Below, one piece after another: positions 33,180 through 41,958 of a stretch of 64,000 bases of DNA. The translations under genes and the position numbers were made by a program. Numbering within the stretch: the stretch's first letter is position 1; every line of letters starts with the position of its first letter. The stretch is taken from contig CAVYYV010000006.1 of the NCBI GenBank assembly GCA_963772815.1, positions 248,001-312,000 on the forward strand, in the 5' to 3' direction. The notes under the pieces are model-generated. The model saw nothing but the letters and a program-made list of their open reading frames with translations. It had not been told where the DNA came from and made no database searches. The DNA is from DATFFO01 sp963772815. Lineage in GTDB: Bacteria; Actinomycetota; Acidimicrobiia; Spongiisociales; ZC4RG35.

Positions 33180-33548
33180 ATGCCGCCAACCCTCTCCCCC
33201 GGAACGAGACTCGTCATCTCCACCGAGGTGGGCCCCGAGCACACCCCGCCCCACCTTGCCCCAATCGTGGTTCTGTCTACGCCCGACATGATTCGCCTGA
33301 TGGAAGAGGCGTGCACGGCGGCCGTTCAACCTCTGCTCGATGAGAACCAGACCTCTGTCGGCACACACGTCGACGTGAGCCACGAGTCGGCCGCCCGGGA
33401 AGGAGAGGTGGTCGATGTGGAAGCGGAGCTGACGGCCGTTGATGGGGCGAGGCTCGCCTTCCGAGTCGAGGCCCGTGTCGAGGATCGAATCATCGGCCGA
33501 GGAACACACCGCCGCCACGTGATCGACATGTCCCGCTTCGGCGGATGA
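33180..33548 (+). CDS. Hotdog-fold thioesterase family protein (FlK-like)
   Basis: 122 residues with a hotdog-fold pattern similar to fluoroacetyl-CoA-thioesterase-like proteins: TRLVISTEVGPEHTPPHLAP, DMIRLMEEACTAAVQPLLDE on the central helix, TSVGTHVDVSHESAAREGE, then two strands ending in RRHVIDMSRF. It probably hydrolyses an acyl-CoA; substrate unknown. It is first in a two-gene operon, and its stop overlaps the next start (ATGA). Confidence 0.8.
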   Translation: MPPTLSPGTRLVISTEVGPEHTPPHLAPIVVLSTPDMIRLMEEACTAAVQPLLDENQTSVGTHVDVSHESAAREGEVVDVEAELTAVDGARLAFRVEARVEDRIIGRGTHRRHVIDMSRFGG

Positions 33549-34525
33549 GCCGGCTGTCGGTGGTACTGCCGCTGTGGCAGGATCGCTCGCCCTCGGAGAA
33601 TCTCGCCATCGCCGCCACAGCCGATGAGCTGGACTATCGGGACCTGTGGATCGGCGAGATGGCAACCTACGACGCCTTCGCCCTCGCCACTCGCATTGGC
33701 ACCGACACCAGACTCGCCATCACGGTCGGGCCGTTGGCCGTCGGCGTTCGGACTCCAGTCTCCATCGCCCTGGGTGTTGCATCCGTGAGCGATCTGATCG
33801 GCCGGCAGGTGAGCGTGGCAGTGGGGGCATCTTCACCGGTCGTGGTGAGGCGGTGGCATGGCCGACCCTGGTTCGACACGGCCCGGCGGCTCGACGAGAC
33901 CGTCGATATCATCCGGGTACTGCTCGAAGGCGGACGTAGCCACCACGACGGCGATCGAGCATCGAGCCAGGGCTACCGGCTGCGCCTTCACCCGCCTGGG
34001 GCGCACATCACGGTGGCGGCATTCGGGCCGCGGGCAGTGGCGGTCGCCGCCGAGAAGGCCGACCGGGTAGTGCTCAATATGGTGACCACCCAATCGGTGG
34101 CCCGGATTGCCCAGATCGTCGCCGATCGGGTACGGGCCACAAGCCGGCCGGCGCCTCCGCTGGCGGTGTGGCTGACGGCTGCCGTGGACCCGACCCCTGA
34201 GGCCCACCTCCAGATGGCGAGAGCCCGCCTCGGCTACCTCTCCGCCCCCGGCTACGCCGACATGATTCGCCAGGCGGGCTTCGGTGACCTCGTCGATCTG
34301 GCCCTGTCGGGAGCGTCGCTGGCTGAGGTGGAGGTCTCGATACCCCCGGAAATCGACGACGTGATTGGACTGGCCGGCACGGCCGAGCACCTCGAGAAGC
34401 GGATCGGCCAATATCGGGCAGCCGGAGCCGACGAGGTGTGCCTGGTGCCGGTCACCGCCGGAGACCCTGGAGGTGTGCGGACGCTGACCGCTCTCTGCCC
34501 GGCTGATTCGGGCACGGCCCCATGA
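33545..34525 (+). CDS. LLM-class F420/flavin-dependent oxidoreductase
   Basis: 326 residues, a luciferase-like TIM barrel: LWIGEMATYDAFALATRIG at the second strand, LAITVGPLAVGVRTPVSIAL, VSVAVGASSPVVVRRWHGR, and HITVAAFGPRAVAVAAEKAD near the cofactor phosphate. The likely cofactor is F420, given the phylum and the Ddn-like genes nearby. It is coupled (ATGA) to the thioesterase gene, so both may act on one acyl-CoA or lipid substrate. Confidence 0.85.
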   Translation: MSRLSVVLPLWQDRSPSENLAIAATADELDYRDLWIGEMATYDAFALATRIGTDTRLAITVGPLAVGVRTPVSIALGVASVSDLIGRQVSVAVGASSPVVVRRWHGRPWFDTARRLDETVDIIRVLLEGGRSHHDGDRASSQGYRLRLHPPGAHITVAAFGPRAVAVAAEKADRVVLNMVTTQSVARIAQIVADRVRATSRPAPPLAVWLTAAVDPTPEAHLQMARARLGYLSAPGYADMIRQAGFGDLVDLALSGASLAEVEVSIPPEIDDVIGLAGTAEHLEKRIGQYRAAGADEVCLVPVTAGDPGGVRTLTALCPADSGTAP

Positions 34526-34574
34526 TCGGCCGCCGCGGGACCGATTCTGGATATGAGGGTGACGCTGCAACCAG

Positions 34575-34580
34575 TACCAT
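34575..34580 (+). promoter_or_regulatory. -10 box for leaderless pepN
   Basis: TACCAT ends 8 nt before GTG 34589. Confidence 0.45.
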
Positions 34581-34588
34581 GGCCGCTC

Positions 34589-37153
34589 GTGTCTGACAAC
34601 CCATATCGCCTGCCCCGCACCGTCATACCCAGTCGCTACAGACTTCGCCTCGAGCCCGATCTGGAAGAGTTCACGTTCGCAGGTTCGGAGCGGATAGACG
34701 TCACCGCAGAGACGGCCACCGACGAGATCACTCTGAACGCCGCCGACCTGGACATCACATTCGCCGAGCTGACGCGCCCAGACCGGACAATCGGGGCATC
34801 AGTTCGACCGGACGACGAAATGGAGCGAGTCACCCTCGTGCTCGAGTCTCCCGCCGAGCCCGGTGATTGGCAGCTTCGCATCGACTTCCGGGGAACCCTC
34901 AACGATTATCTGCGCGGCTTCTATCGCTCCCGTTTCACCGACATCGACGGCGACGAACAGGTCATAGCCACCACCCAATTCGAGTCGACCGACGCCCGTC
35001 GGGCGTTTCCCTGCTGGGACGAACCCGACTTCAAGGCCACGTTCGAGACGACCCTGGTCATCCCCTCCGAGTTGATGGCGGTGACCAACACGGCAGAGAG
35101 GACCCGCACAGATCTCGGTGACGGACGCACCGAGATCACCTTCGCCGAGACGATGAAGATGTCGACCTACCTCGTCGCCTTCGTGGTGGGCCCTTTCGAA
35201 GCCACCGATCCTGTGGATGTCGACGGGGTGCCCACCAGGATCGTGGTTCCCCGCGGCAAGCTTCATCTGGCGGACTATGCCCTGGAGTGCGCCCAGTTCT
35301 GTTTTCGCTATTTGCGCGACTACTACGGCATCGATTACCCGGGCGACAAGCTCGACCACATCGCCATTCCGGACTTTGCCTTTGGCGCCATGGAGAATGT
35401 GGGAGCGATAACTTACCGAGAGACCGCCCTACTCATCGATCCGGCCAGGGCTTCCCAGGCCGAGAAGCTGCGGATTCTCGACGTGATCGGTCACGAAATC
35501 GCTCATCAATGGTTTGGCAACCTGGTGACCATGGCGTGGTGGGAAGGCGTGTGGCTCAACGAGGCGTTCGCATCGTTCATGGAGATGAAGTCCACCGACG
35601 CACGTCGCCCGGAGTGGAAGCGATGGCTCAACTTCGCCGCCGTCGAGCGGCCCTGGGCGTTCGGAGTCGATCAGCTGGCCTCCACACGCCCGGTGGAATT
35701 CGAAGTCAACTCACCGGCGGAAGCCGACGAGATGTTCGACGCCCTCACCTATGGGAAAGGCTCGTCGGTGCTGCGGATGCTCGAGCAGTTCATAGGAGAG
35801 GACGCCTTCCGTCAGGGAGTCGGGACGTATCTGCGTCGCCATGCCTTCGCCAATGCTGTCACAGCCGACCTGTGGGCGGGGCTGGACGGCACGTCGAAGT
35901 GGCCGGTCGCCAAGATGATGGACGGCTGGATCTACCAACGCGGCTTTCCCAAGCTCACCGTCGAGCCGGCGCCAGGAGGCCTGCGGATCGCCCAGCGGAG
36001 ATATCTGGCCATCCCGGACGAAACCGACCAAACCCAATGGCAGGTCCCAATACGGCTCCGCGGAGTCGACCAGTCGGGGGCAGAGTTCGAGCGAACCATC
36101 CTGCTCGAAGACGAGGAGATCACTCTCGACACCGGCCCGGTTCGCTGGGTAACGGCCAACGCCGGAGGGAACGGCTTCTATCGGGTTCACTACTCAGGCG
36201 AGCTCTTCGACTCTCTGGTCGAAAATTTGGCCGATCTGGAGCCTGTGGAGCGCTACGGGCTTCTCAACGACACCGACGCCTTCTTGGTCTCGGGCGAGGT
36301 CGACGCCCCCACGACGCTCGGATTGCTCGACGCCTACCAGCACGAGACCGAGCAACCCATCTGGCAGCTGATCCTGGGCATTCTCACCGCGATAGAGCAC
36401 GATCTCATCGACGACGGGGACCTGGCGCAGTACCAGGAGTTCTGCCGCCAATTCCTCCGGCCCCTCGCCGCCCGACTCGGCTGGGAGCCGGGAGCGGACG
36501 AGGACGATCTCACCCGTCGCCTGCGAGGCCAGATCCTCGGCGCACTGGGAGGGCGGCCTGGCCTCGATCCCGACACCATTGCCCGGGCCACGGAACTCGC
36601 CGACGAAGTTCTGGCGGGTACGTCCAATCTGGACCCCGAGGTCCTGCGAGCCGTCCTGGCCATAGTTCCCTACATGGGTCGAGACGACGACTATCGGCGG
36701 GTGTGGGCAGGCTACGAGCGCAATGACTCCCCGGCCGAACAGCTCCGCTTCCTGCAGACGCTGACCCGATTCGACGACTCCGACTCAGCGCTACGCACCC
36801 TCAACGCCACTCTGGATGGGTCAATCCGAAACCAGGACGGAGCGGCGGTGGTCGCCTGGCTGTTCGGGAATCGCAATGCCGGACCCATGGTCTGGGCCGA
36901 GGCACGGCGCCGCTGGGACGAGCTTCTCACCACCTTCCCCCCGATGAGCCATCGCCGTTTGGTGGAGGGAATCCCGGCCCTGTCCCGGCCCGACGTTGCC
37001 GCAGACGTGCAGGCGTTCTTCGCCGAGACGCCTATGCGATACGCGGCCAAGACCACGGCCCAGAAACTGGAACTGCTGGAAGCCTACGTAGCCACGCGCC
37101 CGCGAGAATCGGCCCGACTGGCCACCTGGCTGCACAACCGGGCCCGGGCCTGA
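34589..37153 (+). CDS. pepN: Aminopeptidase N (M1 family)
   Basis: 854 residues. The exopeptidase motif FGAMENVGA is near 266 and the zinc site HEIAHQWFGN near 302, with WLNEAFASF giving the third ligand about 20 residues later. The ERAP1-like C-terminal domain follows (from about 530). It removes N-terminal residues from peptides in the cytosol. GTG 34589, 8 nt after TACCAT, leads directly into DNPYRLPRTVIPSRYRLRL, the usual N-terminus. Confidence 0.96.
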   Translation: MSDNPYRLPRTVIPSRYRLRLEPDLEEFTFAGSERIDVTAETATDEITLNAADLDITFAELTRPDRTIGASVRPDDEMERVTLVLESPAEPGDWQLRIDFRGTLNDYLRGFYRSRFTDIDGDEQVIATTQFESTDARRAFPCWDEPDFKATFETTLVIPSELMAVTNTAERTRTDLGDGRTEITFAETMKMSTYLVAFVVGPFEATDPVDVDGVPTRIVVPRGKLHLADYALECAQFCFRYLRDYYGIDYPGDKLDHIAIPDFAFGAMENVGAITYRETALLIDPARASQAEKLRILDVIGHEIAHQWFGNLVTMAWWEGVWLNEAFASFMEMKSTDARRPEWKRWLNFAAVERPWAFGVDQLASTRPVEFEVNSPAEADEMFDALTYGKGSSVLRMLEQFIGEDAFRQGVGTYLRRHAFANAVTADLWAGLDGTSKWPVAKMMDGWIYQRGFPKLTVEPAPGGLRIAQRRYLAIPDETDQTQWQVPIRLRGVDQSGAEFERTILLEDEEITLDTGPVRWVTANAGGNGFYRVHYSGELFDSLVENLADLEPVERYGLLNDTDAFLVSGEVDAPTTLGLLDAYQHETEQPIWQLILGILTAIEHDLIDDGDLAQYQEFCRQFLRPLAARLGWEPGADEDDLTRRLRGQILGALGGRPGLDPDTIARATELADEVLAGTSNLDPEVLRAVLAIVPYMGRDDDYRRVWAGYERNDSPAEQLRFLQTLTRFDDSDSALRTLNATLDGSIRNQDGAAVVAWLFGNRNAGPMVWAEARRRWDELLTTFPPMSHRRLVEGIPALSRPDVAADVQAFFAETPMRYAAKTTAQKLELLEAYVATRPRESARLATWLHNRARA

Positions 37154-37163
37154 CCTGTCGGCC

Positions 37164-37589
37164 TCAGTGGGGTCGGACCACCAGTACATCGCAGGGGGTG
37201 CCGTGGATCACGCCGTGACTGGTCGAGCCCAGCACCAGGGAAGCAAGATCCCCCCGACCGCGCGATCCGATGACGATGAGGTCCGAGTTGTGCTCTTCCG
37301 CAAAGGCGCAGATCATCGAGGCGGGGTGGCCCTCCAGGTCGATTCGGTTCCACTGCAGGCCGGACTCGTCCAGCGCCTCTTCCAGCGGGGCCCACACAGT
37401 CTTGCGTTCGGCGTCGGCCAGCTCATCCGCCGCCAGATAGAACCCGGCATCGAGCGCGTAGAGGGAGGCAGGGGGCTGGTAGACGTGAACCACATCAAGG
37501 GTGGCGTTCCAGTGCTTGGCATGCCCGATCGCACGATTCAGCACCTCCATGGCGGCAGGAGAGGAATCGACACAGGCGACGAAGTTCAT
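37164..37589 (-). CDS. Universal stress protein (UspA family)
   Basis: 141 residues, single Usp domain with the ATP-binding pattern G-x2-G-x9-G-S/T seen in GSRGRGDLASLVLGSTS. It is convergent with pepN, with 10 bp between the stops. AAAGGAG lies 6 nt before the ATG, a strong ribosome site unlike the leaderless neighbours. Confidence 0.93.
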   Translation of the reverse strand: MNFVACVDSSPAAMEVLNRAIGHAKHWNATLDVVHVYQPPASLYALDAGFYLAADELADAERKTVWAPLEEALDESGLQWNRIDLEGHPASMICAFAEEHNSDLIVIGSRGRGDLASLVLGSTSHGVIHGTPCDVLVVRPH

Positions 37590-37679
37590 TGACTACTCCT
37601 TTCACCGCCCATGGTGGCCCGAACGGAACTCTGATGCGAGGGAACAAAGTCCCGGGTTCTCCCCCATGGGTCCCCCGAC

Positions 37680-37714
37680 GCGCAACGGCCGCCCTCAGAG
37701 GGCGGCCGTTGCGC
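37680..37714 (-). terminator. Terminator of rplJ-rplL
   Basis: A perfect 16-bp GC-rich hairpin (GCGCAACGGCCGCCCT, loop CAG) 19 bp after the rplL stop. It has no U-run, as is common in high-GC Actinobacteria. Confidence 0.8.
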
Positions 37715-37733
37715 GAGCAATCGAGAGATGGGG

Positions 37734-38120
37734 CTATTTCAACTCGACCGTGGCGCCGACTGCCTCCAGTGCCTCCTTGGCCTTGTCGGCGGCGTCCTTG
37801 TCGACGGCTTCCAGCACCGGCTTGGGAGCACTGTCCACCAACTCCTTGGCCTCCTTCAGGCCCAGGCTGGTCAGGGAACGCACCTCCTTGATTACCTGGA
37901 TCTTCTGATCGCCGGCCGCGGTGAGAACGACGTCGAACTCGTCCTTCTCCTCGGCGGCAGCCTCCTCACCGCCGGCGGCGGCCGGTGCGGCGGCGACCGC
38001 GACCGGCGCGGCGGCCGTCACGTCGAACTTCTCCTCGAATGCATCGAGGAAATCCTTCAGCTCCAGAACCGTCATCTCCTCGAAGACGGAAAGGAGCTCT
38101 TCTGTGGTCATGCTGGCCAT
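37734..38120 (-). CDS. rplL: Ribosomal protein bL12 (L7/L12)
   Basis: 128 residues from ATG 38120: N-terminal dimer domain (TTEELLSVFEEMTVLELKDF), Ala-rich hinge (about 40-60), and the C-terminal factor-binding domain (KIQVIKEVRSLTSLGLKEAK). GGAGGA lies 7 nt before ATG 38120; ATG 38126 is a possible alternative that overlaps the restored rplJ stop. It is the last gene of the L10-L12 unit. Confidence 0.95.
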   Translation of the reverse strand: MASMTTEELLSVFEEMTVLELKDFLDAFEEKFDVTAAAPVAVAAAPAAAGGEEAAAEEKDEFDVVLTAAGDQKIQVIKEVRSLTSLGLKEAKELVDSAPKPVLEAVDKDAADKAKEALEAVGATVELK

Positions 38121-38122
38121 GG

Positions 38123-38928
38123 TCATTCCTCCTCGGCCTCATCCGTCGGATCCTTTTCGGATGCCTCGACGGTCTCGTCATCTTCGTCGCTCTCAGTAGC
38201 AGCCTGATCGTCCGAGACTTCCGACGCCTCGGGCCCGGCGTCCTCCGTCTCATCGCTCTCCGATCGGTGGCCTCGGGCTCGGTGGCCTCGGGCTCGGTGG
38301 CCTCGGGCTGATCGCTTTCGTCCGCCACTTCGGCCGGCGCGTCTTCGGCCACCGGGCCCGTGTCGGACGGTTCCACCTCGGTCACGGGCGCCTCGGAGAC
38401 GACAGACGGCTCGGCCCCCCTCTTGTCGAGGAGAGCGGCAAAGAGCCCGGCGGCGTCCCTCGTGAAGGAGGCCAGCATCCCGGCCAGATTGGCCAGAGGT
38501 GCCATGGCCGCCCCGGCGATCCTGGCGAGGAGCACCTCGCGGGGTTCGATAGCGGCAAGCTTCAAGACGTCCTCGGGTCGGAGGACCTTGTCCGTCAGGA
38601 GCCCCAGCTTGATCACCAAGCGATCGTTCTCCTTGGAGTAGTCGCTCAGCGCCTTGGCCACACCGACGGGGTCGGTATTGGCGAAGGCAAGGGCAGTGGG
38701 CCCCGCCATCTCGTCGGTGAGCCCTTCGATCCCGAGTCCCTCGGCGGCCCGACGAGCCAAGGTCATCTTGACGACCTTGTAGTCGCCGCCTGCGTCGCGC
38801 ACCCGGCGTCGAAGATCGCCCATCTGTTCGACGGCGATACCGCGATATTCGGTCAGGAACACGGCCTGGGCCGCCTCGAACCGCTCTTTGATCTCGGCCA
38901 CTGCCTGGACCTTCTCAGGTCTCGGCAT
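38123..38928 (-). CDS. rplJ: Ribosomal protein uL10 with long acidic tail (frameshifted)
   Basis: The core (1-170) is a normal L10: PRPEKVQAVAEIKERFE, TEYRGIAVEQMGDLRR, MLASFTRDAAGLFAALL. It continues into an Ala/Glu/Pro tail with 15-bp repeats coding PEATE (38265-38309). Here the frame breaks: read on unchanged, it becomes Arg-rich and runs 158 bp into rplL. Shifting frame near 38262 gives an acidic tail (ESDETEDAGPEAS ... EAEEE) that stops 2 bp before rplL ATG 38120. One base is missing relative to an intact gene. Sequencing error or slippage in the repeat are both possible. Confidence 0.9.
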
Positions 38929-39411
38929 GTGTATCTCCTATCTTCATCGCAAAACCCCCGGCACACGACCGAGGGTTCCTGTCAAGGGACCTGCGCTGGT
39001 CGGATGATTTCGTCCGCTTAAGCCGTCGAGATCTCGACGTAGGCACCAACGGTCTCGGGCCGAGGTTTGGAGTTGCAGCACAGATGGTACGGCGACCCGA
39101 CGGGCGATGGCAAAACCAGCTTCGGGTTGTCATGAAACATCTCCCAGTTTTTCCCTGGACATAGGTCCAGCGACCTACAAGACTTTGTTGGACAAAGAAC
39201 AGGGGGCTCCGAGGAGTCAGCACGATGGAAACCGACCGCCTCCGTCTGCTGCGAGTCGAGCCCAGCGAGCCATCGATGGACGGACGGCCGACGACCCTCT
39301 TGAACGTCCGTAACGCCGGTGGGGGAAAGCGCACTTGGTGGACCTGGCATGCGCATCCCTCCCTCGCTACGACAGCTCCTCCACTCGGAGCCCCCTAACA
39401 CCACTGGCCGC
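38929..39411 (-). promoter_or_regulatory. Long rplJL leader/promoter region (no gene)
   Basis: 483 bp between rplA and rplJ with no supported gene. By analogy with other bacteria it should hold the rplJL promoter and the leader bound by L10-L12 for feedback control. On the minus strand there are local inverted sequences (TTGTCCAACAAAG near 39180) and a weak GATAGGAGAT ribosome site before rplJ. I could not fold it into the known L10 leader with certainty. Confidence 0.45.
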
Positions 39412-40129
39412 TCACGCGGCTCTGGCGGCCAGATCCTCGATTCGGCCCGTGTCGATCTTGACTCCCGGCCCCATCGTCGACGACACGGTCAGTTGGCGCA
39501 CGTAACGCCCCTTGGCGCCAGCGGGCTTGGCCCGCATCAATTCGGCGGCCAGGGCGGCCAGATTCTGATGGAGCTGCTCGGTGTCGAAAGACGCCTTGCC
39601 GATGGGAACATGCACATTGCCGTTTCGATCGTTGCGGTATTCGAGCCTTCCCGCTTTGAACTCGGCTACTGCCTTGCCCACGTCTGGTGTCACCGTTCCA
39701 GACTTGGGGTTGGGCATGAGCCCACGGCGGGCCCAGCAGCCGACCCAGCTTCCCGACCTCGGCCATCATGTCGGGAGTGGCGATCGCCACGTCGAAGTCG
39801 ACGCTACCGCCGGCCTGGAGTTGCTCGACAAGCTCGGTGCCTCCCACGACGTCGGCGCCGGCCTCTTCGGCCTCGCCAAACTTGTCGGCCGGAGCAAACA
39901 CGGCTACCCGCACTTCTTTGCCCGTCCCATGGGGGAGGGAGATCGTCCCTCTCACCAGTTGATCGGCTTTGCGAGCGTCGATTCCCAGCTTGAAGACCGC
40001 CTCGACGGTCTCATCGAACTTGGCCGTGGCGAATGTCTTCACCAGCTCCAGGGCTTGACCAGCCGGATAGGGCGTCAGCTTGTCATATCCCTTGACGGCA
40101 TCCGTATATCGCTTGCCACGATTGGCCAT
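39412..40129 (-). CDS. rplA: Ribosomal protein uL1 (one-base frameshift)
   Basis: Two overlapping frames together give a complete L1 of about 238 residues: MANRGKRYTDAVKGYD... to LGRLLGP, then MPNPKSGTVTPDVGKAV... to DLAARAA. The universally conserved GPRGLMPNPK is broken: the DNA reads GGC CCG CCG TGG, where GGC CCG CGT GGG would restore it. The extra base is a G:C pair at about 39726. L1 is usually essential or at least important, so a sequencing error is the simplest reading. AAGGAG stands 10 nt before ATG 40129. Confidence 0.92.
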
Positions 40130-40290
40130 GGCTCTATTCTCCTTGTGGTCCAGGCGGTGGCCCGTGCCACCTCCCACTGCTTTGAACGCTGGCCGACTCT
40201 GGGTCGGCCCCGCCTCCACGTGGAGGCGGAATCCCAAGATTATGCCATCGACCGGGCCGAGCCCGAAGTCTGCCTGCTCGGCCCTCTGGC

Positions 40291-40296
40291 TATGAT
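40291..40296 (+). promoter_or_regulatory. -10 box for leaderless ddn-like gene
   Basis: TATGAT ends 8 nt before ATG 40305. This means the plus-strand gene inside the ribosomal locus has its own promoter. Confidence 0.5.
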
Positions 40297-40304
40297 CAAC
40301 CGGG

Positions 40305-40727
40305 ATGAACCTCCTGTCGGGGCTACTCCGCGTCCACCAAGCGATTTACGAGGCAACCGGGGGTCTGATCGGCCACCGGATCCTCGGTGTGCCGACCCTC
40401 CTGCTACGTACCACCGGCCGCCGGTCGGGCGAGACCCGCACCAGCGCCCTCTTCTATGTCAGAGACGGTGAACGCCAGATCGTTGTCGCCTCCAACGGCG
40501 GAGACCCCAAGCCCTCCGCTTGGCTGCTCAACCTGCAGGCTAACCCAATGGTCGAAGTGCAGATCGGACGCCACAAGCGCCCTGCCTCTGCGTCGGAGAT
40601 CGAGCCCGGCGACCCTGACTACGACCGGCTCTGGCAGGCGGTCAACAAAGCCAACTCACACCGATACGACGTCTACCAATCGCGTACCAGACGACCGATC
40701 TCGCTGGTGGCCCTGAGCCCCGCCTGA
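40305..40727 (+). CDS. Deazaflavin (F420)-dependent nitroreductase family, between rplK and rplA
   Basis: 140 residues of the Ddn split-barrel family. VPTLLLRTTGRRSGETRTSA and VVASNGGDPKPSAWLLNLQANP are the core signatures, and both are closer to mycobacterial Ddn than in the protein at 10574-10969. It is transcribed opposite to the ribosomal genes and sits exactly between rplK and rplA, which are co-transcribed in almost all bacteria. TATGAT gives it its own leaderless start. F420H2-dependent reduction of quinones or unsaturated compounds is the known family activity. Confidence 0.9.
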   Translation: MNLLSGLLRVHQAIYEATGGLIGHRILGVPTLLLRTTGRRSGETRTSALFYVRDGERQIVVASNGGDPKPSAWLLNLQANPMVEVQIGRHKRPASASEIEPGDPDYDRLWQAVNKANSHRYDVYQSRTRRPISLVALSPA

Positions 40728-40760
40728 CTCCGCCTTGCCCCCTACCCGGGCCGGGGGTCA

Positions 40761-41189
40761 TCAGCCGTTGACGGTGATCCCCATCGAGCGGGCCGTGCCC
40801 TCCACGATCTTCATCGCCGCCTCGATGTCATTGGCATTGAGGTCCGGCATCTTGATCTCGGCTATCCCCTTGACCTGCGCCCTGGTCACCGAGCCCACTT
40901 TCTCCTTGTTGGGCTCAGCTGAGCCCTTGTCCACGCGGGCAGCCTGACGAAGCAGGGCAGCAGCCGGTGGAGTCTTGGTGATAAAGGTGAAGGACCGGTC
41001 TTCGAAGATGGAGATCTCGACCGGGATGATCTGGCCCCTCTGACTGGCAGTGGCGTCGTTGTAGGACTTGACGAAGTCCATCAGGTTCACACCGTGTGGA
41101 CCGAGGGCTGTGCCGACCGGAGGAGCCGGTGTGGCCTGACCTGCCGGAAGCTGGAGCTTGAGTGTGGTTACGAGTCGTCTGCGTCCCAT
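40761..41189 (-). CDS. rplK: Ribosomal protein uL11
   Basis: 142 residues, the usual length. The start MGRRRLVTTLKLQLPAGQA is followed by the glycine-rich PPVGTALGPHGVNLMDF, and the C-terminal RNA-binding domain carries KMPDLNANDIEAAMKIVEGTARSMG with some sequence omitted here. It lies 13 bp after nusG. The usual partner rplA is displaced by the opposite-strand gene. Confidence 0.97.
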   Translation of the reverse strand: MGRRRLVTTLKLQLPAGQATPAPPVGTALGPHGVNLMDFVKSYNDATASQRGQIIPVEISIFEDRSFTFITKTPPAAALLRQAARVDKGSAEPNKEKVGSVTRAQVKGIAEIKMPDLNANDIEAAMKIVEGTARSMGITVNG

Positions 41190-41202
41190 AGGTTGGTCCT
41201 GT

Positions 41203-41958
41203 TCAGTTCTTCTGGATGTCGTCGAATCCGAGCTCGACAGGAGTGTCGCGCCCAAAGATGTTGACCAGCACCACCACTTTCTGCTGATCGATGTTGATGT
41301 CTTCGATGATCCCGTTGAAGTCGGCGAAGGGGCCGGCAACCACCCGCACCTGCTCGCCCACCTCCCAGGCCGGCTTAAACCGAGGCTTGGCTTTCTCCTC
41401 TTCCTCCTGAACGCCCAGGAAGCGCTCAACCTCGCGACGGGACAGCGGCGTGGGCTTCTGGTTCCCACCCACGAAACCGGTTACGCCCGGCGTGTTACGG
41501 ACCGCGTACCAGGAGTCGTCGTCGAGTCGCATCCGCACCAGGATGTAGCCGGGAAACACTTTGCGGGGAACGGTGACCTTCTTGCCATTCTTGATCTCCA
41601 CGACGTCTTCCATCGGGATGTGAACCTCGAAGATCCGGTCCTCCATGTGCATCGACTTGATGCGGGTCTCAAGATTGGCCTTGACCTTGTTCTCGTACCC
41701 GGAGTACGAGTGGATCACATACCAGTCGCCCTCCAGGTCGTAGGGGCTGACCGGTGGAGCAGGGGCCTCTTCTTCCGACTCTGAGGCCTCGTCGGCAGCT
41801 TCGCCGGCGTCCTGCGTCTCGGCGTCGCTGGAGGGCTCTTCGTTCTCCGAGGCCTGTTCGTTCTCCGAGGCCTGTTCGTTCTCCGAGGGCTCTTCGTTCT
41901 TCAAGGCCTCTTCGTCCTCCACGATCTCATCGCTCTTCTCGGCCACCTCAGCCATCAT
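41203..41958 (-). CDS. nusG: Transcription antitermination factor NusG, acidic N-terminal extension
   Basis: 251 residues. The NGN domain (about 75-190: DWYVIHSYSGYENKVKANLE, FPGYILVRM) and KOW domain (about 197-250: GEQVRVVAGPFADFNG) are normal. The first 70 residues are a low-complexity acidic tail with repeated SENEQA units, longer than in most NusG. ATG 41958 overlaps the secE stop by one base (TGATG). NusG binds RNA polymerase and couples it to ribosomes or Rho. Confidence 0.96.
   Translation of the reverse strand: MMAEVAEKSDEIVEDEEALKNEEPSENEQASENEQASENEEPSSDAETQDAGEAADEASESEEEAPAPPVSPYDLEGDWYVIHSYSGYENKVKANLETRIKSMHMEDRIFEVHIPMEDVVEIKNGKKVTVPRKVFPGYILVRMRLDDDSWYAVRNTPGVTGFVGGNQKPTPLSRREVERFLGVQEEEEKAKPRFKPAWEVGEQVRVVAGPFADFNGIIEDINIDQQKVVVLVNIFGRDTPVELGFDDIQKN

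Noticed and set aside
35287..36726. 479-codon plus-strand frame inside pepN
   Set aside because: Alternative frame of pepN, whose M1 motifs are intact in the other frame; Arg-rich shadow composition.
37966..38264. Arg-rich C-terminal continuation of the L10 frame
   Set aside because: It overlaps rplL by 158 bp and has shadow composition; the acidic tail in the shifted frame ends right at rplL.
39395..39722. Alternative 3' continuation of the L1 frame (Arg/Gln-rich)
   Set aside because: The other frame contains the true conserved L1 C-terminus beginning MPNPKSGTV.
39720..39735. Programmed ribosomal frameshift in rplA
   Set aside because: No slippery heptamer, no stop codon at the shift and no known precedent; a single extra base is simpler.
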